From Rhodococcus sp. Leaf278 (GTDB lineage: Bacteria > Actinomycetota > Actinomycetes > Mycobacteriales > Mycobacteriaceae), in the NCBI RefSeq assembly GCF_001426085.1, contig NZ_LMRR01000006.1, positions 104,630 to 168,629 of the forward strand: DNA of 64,000 nt, given 5' to 3'. The position numbers and the translations under genes were made by a program. The notes under the pieces are model-generated. The model saw nothing but the letters and a program-made list of their open reading frames with translations, was not told the origin of the DNA and ran no database searches. Below, piece by piece: positions 58,738 to 64,000 of the stretch. Position 1 is the first letter of the stretch. Each line of letters begins with the position of its first letter.

Positions 58738-58796
58738 GGCAAGGTGGACGGTTTGTCTCGAATAGAGCAAACGGTCCGAATCCGGAGGGGATCCAC

Positions 58797-59102
58797 ATGG
58801 CAGACCAGAACTCGCGCGAAGCCGACGCCGGGGCGACCGACGACGATCGGACAACCCGCGGGCACGCGGGTGAGGCAATTGTCGACACCCGCAACTGGCC
58901 CGGCTACATCTGCATCGGAGTGGCATTGGTGAGCGTCGGTCTCACTCTCACCGCGGCAGGTTACGGATTCACCGGGTGGGTGTGGATCGGGGCGATTGCC
59001 GCACCGGTTCTTCTCGTGGCCGGGGTTGCCTTGGTCCTCTTGGAGCGTAAGCGTGTCAAGGCCCTGGAAGGCAAGTCGCTGACCGACCCGGCTGGACACT
59101 GA
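58797..59102 (+). CDS. UsfY-like membrane protein
   Basis: A 101-residue protein with two membrane helices (about 37-57 and 62-82). The N-terminal soluble part ends in RTTRGHAGE and NWPGYICIG, matching the R-T-T-R-x-x-A-G-E and P-G-Y signature of mycobacterial UsfY proteins; the basic C-terminal LLERKRVKALEG follows. UsfY genes are linked to the SigF stress regulon and their function is unknown. A SigF-like promoter precedes it, which independently supports the call. Confidence 0.7.
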   Translation: MADQNSREADAGATDDDRTTRGHAGEAIVDTRNWPGYICIGVALVSVGLTLTAAGYGFTGWVWIGAIAAPVLLVAGVALVLLERKRVKALEGKSLTDPAGH

Positions 59103-59126
59103 TCGCAGTCCGAGCAGCCGGTACAA

Positions 59127-59150
59127 CCGGTCGACGTGTCCGCCGACCGG
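59127..59150. terminator. bidirectional terminator hairpin
   Basis: CCGGTCG (59127-59133) and CGACCGG (59144-59150) form a 7-bp perfect stem with a 10-nt loop between the convergent UsfY-like and 75-residue protein genes. Confidence 0.6.
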
Positions 59151-59151
59151 C

Positions 59152-59379
59152 CTAGCGCAGGGATTTCTTGGACTTGCGTTCCTTCTTGCCCTGCGCCTTG
59201 TCGGCCCGCCGTTGTGCGAATCTGCCGGCTGATTTCAAGCCCCTGGACACGACGTTGTCCTTGCCCGTTCGCCTTTCGAGGCTCTGCCCAGCAAAAGCCA
59301 ACAGTCGAGCGAGGATGGGAAGCCCGATCGCCACGATGAGGTAGCGGTACAGGTACTTGCGTGCCAGCAAGGGAAGCAT
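59152..59379 (-). CDS. small membrane protein with basic tail
   Basis: A 75-residue protein with one N-terminal hydrophobic segment (YRYLIVAIGLPILARLLAFA, about 11-30) and a strongly basic tail (RRADKAQGKKERKSKKSLR). The tail would lie in the cytoplasm and could bind DNA, RNA or acidic lipid. It is preceded by AGAGGAC and is 28 bp after the LapA-family gene, so the two are co-transcribed. I do not recognise the family. Confidence 0.72.
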   Translation of the reverse strand: MLPLLARKYLYRYLIVAIGLPILARLLAFAGQSLERRTGKDNVVSRGLKSAGRFAQRRADKAQGKKERKSKKSLR

Positions 59380-59407
59380 CGAAAAGGTCCTCTCGTGTGG
59401 GAGTCTG

Positions 59408-59665
59408 TCAGCGGACGGCGCGTCGTACCTTCAGTGCGGCGGTAGCAGTCAGCGTGATGACGGCACCCACGACGGCTGCGCCGAGCAGCGAAACGCCTTG
59501 GCCAAGATCGAAGTTCCAGCCCAGGAAGTTGATCGTGGTGTGCACGGTGTTCTGCAGTACGAAGATCACCAGTGCTGCGACGAGTACGAGCGTGATGAGC
59601 AGGGCGAGCTTCGAGGCGAATCCGCCGCGGCGCTTGGTGGTCGTGGTGTCGGTCGATGCGGTCAT
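59408..59665 (-). CDS. LapA-domain (DUF1049) membrane protein
   Basis: An 85-residue protein with two membrane helices (about 16-40 and 56-78). The pattern LALLITLVLVAALVIFVLQNTVHTTINFLGWNFDLGQGVSLLGAAVVGAV matches LapA-type proteins (Q-N-x-x-x-x-x-x-x-x-F-x-G-W-x-x-x-L). LapA members in Gram-negatives relate to lipopolysaccharide assembly; in actinobacteria the role is unknown, often in stress clusters. The ATG at 59665 is near the conserved start. It follows csbD after a strong hairpin. Confidence 0.88.
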   Translation of the reverse strand: MTASTDTTTTKRRGGFASKLALLITLVLVAALVIFVLQNTVHTTINFLGWNFDLGQGVSLLGAAVVGAVITLTATAALKVRRAVR

Positions 59666-59706
59666 GAGGGGTTTCCGTTCTGGGGTGTGAAGGTGGATGA
59701 AGTGCA

Positions 59707-59737
59707 AGTGCCGCCGATCATCGAGATCGGCGGCACT
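59707..59737 (-). terminator. terminator hairpin after csbD
   Basis: AGTGCCGCCGATC (59707-59719) and GATCGGCGGCACT (59725-59737) pair perfectly over 13 bp with a 5-nt loop, 14 bp past the csbD stop. A very stable hairpin. Confidence 0.85.
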
Positions 59738-59751
59738 CGATGGGGTGGGGG

Positions 59752-59922
59752 TTACTTGAAGGTGTCCTTGATGTTCTCGCCGACCTTCTTCACGCCTGCC
59801 GAACCCTGATCCTTCTTGCCCTCGGCCTCGAGGTCCTTGTTGTTGGTGGCGTCGCCGACAACTTCCTTCGCCTTGCCGATGGCGTCTTCTGCTGCGTTCT
59901 TGGCCTTGTCGATGAAGCTCAT
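59752..59922 (-). CDS. csbD: CsbD-family stress protein
   Basis: A 56-residue protein, too short for most gene lists. It reads MSFIDKAKNAAEDAIGKAKE, then VGDATNNKDLEAEGKKDQ, then GSAGVKKVGENIKDTFK. The repeated A-K-x-x-x-G-x-A-K and E-G-K-x-D-Q patterns define CsbD-family proteins, small hydrophilic proteins induced in general stress. AAAGGCG lies upstream of the ATG. A CRP-like site is ~85-100 bp upstream and a strong hairpin follows. Its neighbourhood (LapA-like, UsfY-like and transglutaminase-like genes) is that of a stress cluster. Confidence 0.88.
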   Translation of the reverse strand: MSFIDKAKNAAEDAIGKAKEVVGDATNNKDLEAEGKKDQGSAGVKKVGENIKDTFK

Positions 59923-60004
59923 GGTGTTCGCCTTTCAGGTGGCTGTGAATGTTGGTAACGGATAAATAGTCGGTTTTCTCGACCAAAAGCAAACGCCGAG
60001 GAAG

Positions 60005-60020
60005 TGTGATCTACATCACT
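60005..60020. promoter_or_regulatory. CRP-like binding site before csbD
   Basis: TGTGA-TCTACA-TCACT differs by one base from the CRP consensus TGTGA-N6-TCACA. It lies in the 114-bp gap between the transglutaminase-like gene and csbD, about 83-98 bp upstream of the csbD ATG, where an activator could work. Confidence 0.5.
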
Positions 60021-60036
60021 GATGCGACGCGGGAGA

Positions 60037-60843
60037 TCAGGTGAGGGAGACCAGCTCGGTGATGTCGTCGTGCGGAAGCTCGCCGTCGACCACGGCGGTG
60101 ACCACGGAACTGTTCAGCGTGATGGCACCCTTGTGGTTGTCCAGGAATGCCGTGTCGGCGGCATCGCGACCGACGGAGATCCGAACCAGTGTCGACCGGG
60201 GTGCGAGGCAGGTAGCGTCGACAACGCGCCATTGGCCGCCCACGAACGCCTCTGCCACAGCATGGAAGTCCATCGGATCGCAGCCGGGTGCGTACACCGC
60301 CACCAGGCGGGCCGGCACGTTGACCGCACGCAGCATGGCGACCACGAGGTGCGAGTAGTCCCGGCAGACGCCCTGTCCGGCGAGCAACGTGTCGACAGCA
60401 CCGTCGATCGGATCACTGCTTCCCGGAACGTAACTCAGCCGAGCGCCGACCCACGCCGAAATCTTCGCCAGCAGTTCCTCGGAGTCCGCGTAGTCGCCGA
60501 ATTCTGTTGCGGCGAAGCCGTAGAACTTGTCGGCCTCGGCGTACCGACTCGGTCGCAGATAGAGCGACATGTCGTAATCGGTGACCGGAGCCGGAGCGGT
60601 GTTGCCCAGGATCGTAGCGTCGTACGAAACCTGAAGGTTGCCGACATCGGCGGGCATGACGTGAATGCGGTTGCCGTGCGGCCCGCTCACTTCCTTCGCC
60701 TCGATCGGGTTGCCGTCGAGGACGAAGGACAGCGATTCGGTGACCGTCGTGCCTGGGTGCGGGGCAATCGCGATCTGGAATTCGAGTGTGGTGGCGGCGG
60801 TGATGTCTACATCGAGGCGCGCGGATACGTCACGTTTGAGCAT
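60037..60843 (-). CDS. transglutaminase-like (papain-fold) protein
   Basis: A 268-residue soluble protein. An N-terminal beta-rich region (about 1-100; bacterial transglutaminase-like N domain) precedes a transglutaminase-like domain with a complete Cys-His-Asp triad: Cys160 in GQGVCRDYSHLVVAML, His194 in MDFHAVAEAFV and Asp209 in RVVDATCLAP. Similar actinobacterial proteins are predicted peptidases or amide hydrolases; cross-linking activity has not been shown for this group. It is the gene upstream of csbD on the same strand. Confidence 0.9.
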   Translation of the reverse strand: MLKRDVSARLDVDITAATTLEFQIAIAPHPGTTVTESLSFVLDGNPIEAKEVSGPHGNRIHVMPADVGNLQVSYDATILGNTAPAPVTDYDMSLYLRPSRYAEADKFYGFAATEFGDYADSEELLAKISAWVGARLSYVPGSSDPIDGAVDTLLAGQGVCRDYSHLVVAMLRAVNVPARLVAVYAPGCDPMDFHAVAEAFVGGQWRVVDATCLAPRSTLVRISVGRDAADTAFLDNHKGAITLNSSVVTAVVDGELPHDDITELVSLT

Positions 60844-60926
60844 GGGGACTCCTGCAGGTGGCGGTGGGTGAACCTGCTGCCAGTACCCGTATTCACCGAA
60901 ACCAATCGCGCCTGGTCACGGAGTGA

Positions 60927-61946
60927 TCAGCGCCACCCCAGTGCGGGGGCCACCTCGCTGAGCAGCGTCTCCAGTACATGAGCGCAATAGTCCACGCCCA
61001 ACTGGTTCGGGACGGTGAGCAGGAGAGTGTCCGCGGCGGCGATCGCCTCGTCTGCGGCGAGTTCTTCGATCAGCCGATCGGGCTCACCCGCGTAGGTCTT
61101 GCCGAATCGCGCCTTGCCGCCGTCGAGGTAGCCGACTTGGTCGTCGCCACTTCCCTCCCGTCCGAAGTAGGCGCGATCGAGGTCGCTCACGATCGGAAAG
61201 ATGCTGCGGCTGACGGATGTTCGAGGGGCGAAGTCGTGGCCTGCGTCGCTCCACGTCTTGTGAAAACGCTCGATCTGCTCGGCTTGCAACTGATGGAAGG
61301 GCACTCCGGTGTCTTCGCTCAGCAGGGTCGAGCTCATCAAGTTCATGCCCTGGCGTGCTGTCCACTCGGCCGTCTCGCGGGTGCCCGCACCCCACCAGAT
61401 GCGTTGGTGCAGACCTGGTGCATGAGGTTCGAGGCGCAGCAGTCCGGGCGGGTTGGGAAACATCGGCCGCGGGTTCGGCTGAGCGAAGCCCTTGCCTTCG
61501 AGGAGGTCGAGGTAGATGCGGGTGTGCTCGCGAGCCATGTCGGCATGATCGGAGCCCTCCGCGGGGGAGTATCCGAAGTACCGGTAGCCCTCGATGACCT
61601 GCTCGGGCGATCCTCGGCTCACGCCGAGTTGTAACCGCCCGCCCGAGATGAGGTCGGCCGAGCCGGAATCCTCGGCCATGTAGAAGGGATTCTCGTATCG
61701 CATGTCGATGACGCCGGTACCGATTTCGATTGTGCTCGTTCTCGCACCGACGGCGGCGAGCAACGGAAACGGAGAGGCGAGTTGGTTGGCGAAGTGGTGC
61801 ACGCGGTAGTACGCGCCGTCGGCTCCGAGTTCTTCGGCTGCCACCGCAAGATCGATCGACTGCAGCAGCACATCCGACGCCGATCGCGTCTGTGACTGCG
61901 GGGACGGGGACCAGTGACCGAAGGACAGGAATCCGATCTTCTTCAT
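60927..61946 (-). CDS. LLM-class flavin-dependent oxidoreductase
   Basis: A 339-residue bacterial-luciferase-superfamily protein. KKIGFLSFGHWSPSPQSQT, AAEELGADGAYYRVHHFA, IEIGTGVIDMRYENPFYMAEDSG, LQLGVSRGSPEQVIEGYRYFG and IWWGAGTRETAEWTARQG are typical. These enzymes use reduced FMN or F420; which one is not decided by sequence. The substrate is unknown. The ATG at 61946 (MKKIGF) follows AAAGAGCA; an upstream in-frame ATG exists. It ends 83 bp from the transglutaminase-like gene start on the same strand. Confidence 0.88.
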   Translation of the reverse strand: MKKIGFLSFGHWSPSPQSQTRSASDVLLQSIDLAVAAEELGADGAYYRVHHFANQLASPFPLLAAVGARTSTIEIGTGVIDMRYENPFYMAEDSGSADLISGGRLQLGVSRGSPEQVIEGYRYFGYSPAEGSDHADMAREHTRIYLDLLEGKGFAQPNPRPMFPNPPGLLRLEPHAPGLHQRIWWGAGTRETAEWTARQGMNLMSSTLLSEDTGVPFHQLQAEQIERFHKTWSDAGHDFAPRTSVSRSIFPIVSDLDRAYFGREGSGDDQVGYLDGGKARFGKTYAGEPDRLIEELAADEAIAAADTLLLTVPNQLGVDYCAHVLETLLSEVAPALGWR

Positions 61947-62027
61947 CACGTGCTCTTTCGTTGAAGGATCAACCATATTCACTGTACTTCAGCACGTGTC
62001 TGGGTGAATTCATTCCCGACTGTGCTG

Positions 62028-62609
62028 CTATGCCCCGATGCCGGCCGTCAGTAATTTCGCCAGTTCGAGGTACGCATCTCCGTCACTCAGGCCGGTCAGT
62101 CGGAACACCTCTCGCGTCTGAATTCGGACCATGACCGAGGATGCGACGTCGCCGACGAAGGCCGCGTGCACGTCACGCACCTCGCCGCTGGCGACTCCTT
62201 CGCTGATCAGCTCCTGGACACGTCGTGCGGCGATTGCGGTGTTTCGCTCGTACACCGAACGCGCCGACTCCAGTGATGCCAGATCGGTCATGAACTGTTC
62301 CGATGCCGATTCCAGAGCTGCTCCGACGGCGGTGAGATAGGTGGTGATGCGATTGCGCGTGCCGTCCACCTCGGCGACGGCGTTCTCGACCTGGGTGGTC
62401 ATGGACTTGAAGTAGTGCACTGTGGCTGCGCCGACCAGCTGATCTTTGCTGGACGCCAGGGTGTAGAGGGTGGACTTGGAACAGCGAAGCCGTGCCGCGA
62501 TGGTGTCGAGTGTGAGGTGCGCGAATCCCTCGGTCAAGAACAGGCTCACGAGTTGGTCGAAGAGTTCGGAACGGCGCGCCGTGGCGTGCGAGGTCACGGG
62601 TGCGTTCAC
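62028..62609 (-). CDS. TetR-family regulator of the divergent acyl-CoA dehydrogenase operon
   Basis: A 193-residue regulator. The helix-turn-helix (about 10-55) has ARRSELFDQLVSLFLTEGFAHLTLDTIAARLRCSKSTLYTLASSKDQLV. The ligand domain includes SEQFMTDLASLESARSVYERNTAIAARRVQELI, like the TetR group with the SSK-DQ motif near fatty-acid regulators. The start is GTG at 62609; no stronger codon is available. An array of CAGTACTG palindromes separates it from the acyl-CoA dehydrogenase gene, so it probably represses both and responds to acyl-CoA. Confidence 0.88.
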   Translation of the reverse strand: MNAPVTSHATARRSELFDQLVSLFLTEGFAHLTLDTIAARLRCSKSTLYTLASSKDQLVGAATVHYFKSMTTQVENAVAEVDGTRNRITTYLTAVGAALESASEQFMTDLASLESARSVYERNTAIAARRVQELISEGVASGEVRDVHAAFVGDVASSVMVRIQTREVFRLTGLSDGDAYLELAKLLTAGIGA

Positions 62610-62618
62610 ATCAAGGAT

Positions 62619-62678
62619 GGTACTGCATCGACTTGTGCAGTACTGTTCATCAGTACTGCGGATCACCCTGCAGTACTG
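62619..62678. promoter_or_regulatory. CAGTACTG operator array
   Basis: Perfect CAGTACTG palindromes lie at 62638-62645, 62651-62658 and 62671-62678; a related GGTACTGC is at 62619-62626. They fill the divergent promoter between the TetR gene and the acyl-CoA dehydrogenase gene, 26-66 bp before the latter. Several TetR dimers could bind side by side. Confidence 0.72.
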
Positions 62679-62703
62679 ATGCTGAAAGTCCCGGAGGTTG
62701 TCC

Positions 62704-63846
62704 GTGCCCGTCGATCGCCTGTTGCCCACCTCAGAAGCACGTGACCTCATAGCGCTCACCCGAGATGTGGCGGACAAGGTACTCGACCCGATCGTCGACG
62801 AACACGAACGTCGTGAGACCTACCCGGACGGGGTGTTCGCAACATTGGGCGAGGCGGGCCTGCTGAGCCTGCCGTACGCCGAAGAGTGGGGTGGTGGCGG
62901 CCAGCCCTACGAGGTCTACCTGCAGGTTCTCGAAGAGCTGGCATCACGTTGGGCCGCAGTGGCTGTCGCGGTGAGCGTGCACGGTCTGGCCTGCTATCCC
63001 ATGATGGCGTTCGGTACCGATCAGCAGAAGGAAGACAAGCTCCCCGGCATGCTCGGCGGCGCACAAATCGGCGCGTACTCGCTGTCCGAGGCGCAGGCCG
63101 GTTCGGACGCCGCCGCGCTCAGTTGCAAGGCCACGGCAACCGACGGTGGCTACACGGTGAACGGATCGAAGGCCTGGATCACGCACGGCGGTGTGGCTGA
63201 TTTCTACAACCTTTTCGCTCGCACCGGAGAAGGCTCGAAGGGAATCTCGTGCTTCCTCGTTCCGAACGGAACCGAGGGTCTGAGCTTCGGCAAGCCCGAG
63301 GAGAAGATGGGGTTGCATGCGATCCCGACGACCTCCGCGCACTACGACACCGTGCACGTACCCACCGAATGGCGAATCGGGGCGGAGGGTCAAGGACTTC
63401 AGATCGCCTTCAGTGCGCTGGATGCCGGAAGGCTCGGAATTGCTGCTGTCGCAGTAGGTATCGCCCAGGCAGCGCTCGACGATGCAGTGAAGTACGCCCA
63501 GGAGCGCACTGCGTTCGGCAAGAAGATCATCGACCATCAGGGGCTGGGCTTCGTGCTGGCCGATATGGCGGCTGCGGTCGATTCCGCCCGTGCCACATAT
63601 CTCGATGCAGCACGTCGCCGGGATGCAGGACTTCCCTACTCCCGCAACGCTTCTGTGGCAAAGCTGATCGCCACGGACGCCGCCATGAAGGTGACCACCG
63701 ACGCAGTTCAGGTGTTCGGCGGTTACGGCTACACCAGGGACTTCCGCGTCGAGCGATACATGCGTGACGCCAAGATCACCCAGATCTTCGAGGGCACCAA
63801 CCAGATTCAACGTCTGGTCATCGCGCGGTCGCTCGCAACCAACTGA
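62704..63846 (+). CDS. acyl-CoA dehydrogenase
   Basis: A 380-residue acyl-CoA dehydrogenase. AYSLSEAQAGSDAAALSCKATA is the flavin/substrate loop, KAWITHGGVADFYNLFART and FGKPEEKMGLHAIPTTSAHYDTVHVP follow, then ALDAGRLGIAAVAVGIAQAALDDAVKYAQERTAFGKKI. The end, KITQIFEGTNQIQRLVIARSL, has the E-G-T-N-Q-I-Q-R catalytic Glu segment of the medium/short-chain/isovaleryl group. GTG at 62704 follows GGAGG; a TTG two codons upstream is less likely. An acyl-CoA carboxylase gene follows by 41 bp, so leucine- or short-chain-type catabolism is likely. Confidence 0.92.
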   Translation: MPVDRLLPTSEARDLIALTRDVADKVLDPIVDEHERRETYPDGVFATLGEAGLLSLPYAEEWGGGGQPYEVYLQVLEELASRWAAVAVAVSVHGLACYPMMAFGTDQQKEDKLPGMLGGAQIGAYSLSEAQAGSDAAALSCKATATDGGYTVNGSKAWITHGGVADFYNLFARTGEGSKGISCFLVPNGTEGLSFGKPEEKMGLHAIPTTSAHYDTVHVPTEWRIGAEGQGLQIAFSALDAGRLGIAAVAVGIAQAALDDAVKYAQERTAFGKKIIDHQGLGFVLADMAAAVDSARATYLDAARRRDAGLPYSRNASVAKLIATDAAMKVTTDAVQVFGGYGYTRDFRVERYMRDAKITQIFEGTNQIQRLVIARSLATN

Positions 63847-63887
63847 CGGTCCGTACCCGGCTTTCCAACAACGTAGGGGACATCTGC

Positions 63888-64000
63888 ATGACGACAACCG
63901 AACCCGATATCCATACCACTGCGGGTAAATTGGCCGATCTTCGTAAACGTCTCGCGGGTGCGGAGCATCCCTCGGGTGAGGCGGCGGTGGAGCGGGTCCA
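63888..64000 (+). CDS. acyl-CoA carboxylase beta subunit (partial, 5' end)
   Basis: The window shows 37 codons: MTTTEPDIHTTAGKLADLRK and the start of the next helix (RLAGAEHPSGEAAVERV). This N-terminus (T-A-G-K-L-A-D-L-x-x-R) is that of actinobacterial acyl-CoA / methylcrotonyl-CoA carboxylase carboxyltransferase subunits. AGGGGA precedes the ATG. Following an acyl-CoA dehydrogenase of the isovaleryl-like group, it suggests a leucine or terpenoid acyl-CoA pathway with the biotin subunit encoded further on. Confidence 0.75.
   Translation, partial: MTTTEPDIHTTAGKLADLRKRLAGAEHPSGEAAVERV

Noticed and set aside
59923..60000. A SigF-type promoter before csbD.
   Set aside because: I searched the minus strand for GGTTT-N15/17-GGGNA; only loosely similar GTTTG stretches occur, so I did not call it.
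1..64000. CRISPR arrays, transposons, prophage, tRNA or rRNA genes.
   Set aside because: No repeat-spacer series, transposase motifs, terminal repeats, phage structural genes or cloverleaf/rRNA sequences were recognised by reading.

Overview
The window looks like chromosome from a high-GC actinomycete of the Rhodococcus / Rhodococcoides group. The evidence is the GC-rich sequence with strong third-position GC, many GTG starts, dense ATGA/GTGA gene overlaps, and abundant TetR regulators, acyl-CoA dehydrogenases, alpha/beta hydrolases and FMN/FAD oxidoreductases. Small stress genes resembling mycobacterial UsfY and CsbD also fit. I see about 69 protein genes, two of them cut by the window edges. 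I see no rRNA, tRNA, CRISPR array, insertion sequence or prophage.

Layout. 1-6.2 kb: a sulfite-oxidase-like molybdoenzyme with its flavin reductase, DoxX-like and cupin proteins, a cyclophilin-like lipoprotein, an MmyB-type XRE regulator, an MFS drug exporter and a zinc alcohol dehydrogenase. A shared motif (GGTGTACCGG-S-AG) precedes three of these units. 6.3-19.3 kb: housekeeping and accessory genes (GNAT, nucleoside deaminase, hydrolases, secreted proteins, cinA, an XRE-cupin regulator facing a CynX/NimT-type exporter, a membrane GGDEF protein) and an SDR/TetR pair with two matched operators. 19.3-26.1 kb: an NtaA/DszA-like monooxygenase fused to an ABM domain beside a free ABM protein, then a response regulator / sensor kinase / MHS transporter / TAXI binding-protein operon. 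26.1-35.8 kb: araB-araD-araA facing a glutathione-independent formaldehyde dehydrogenase, a lone ketosynthase, a three-PAS GGDEF protein and a secreted GH43-like glycosidase. 35.8-51.7 kb: lipid and xenobiotic catabolism units (acyl-CoA dehydrogenase plus kinase-fold partner, dienelactone hydrolase, 3-hydroxyacyl-CoA dehydrogenase, KstD-like flavoprotein plus metallo-hydrolase), a MerR-glyoxalase fusion and a tandem TetR protein. 51.7-60.8 kb: a STAS-STAS-RsbW-SpoIIE partner-switching operon, an SRPBCC / APC permease / phytoene-desaturase-like operon, a pyridoxal-type kinase, and a stress cluster (UsfY, LapA, CsbD) that includes a SigF-type promoter. 60.9-64 kb: a luciferase-like oxidoreductase, then a TetR with a CAGTACTG array facing an acyl-CoA dehydrogenase and acyl-CoA carboxylase operon.

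The most distinctive signals are regulatory: the three-copy motif around the MmyB regulator, paired TetR operators 31 bp apart, a 20-bp perfect palindrome at the kinase promoter, and the CAGTACTG array. Among protein architectures, the fused and free ABM pair, the TAXI / MHS / sensor-kinase operon and the duplicated TetR protein stand out. All functions are read from sequence patterns; no searches were run.
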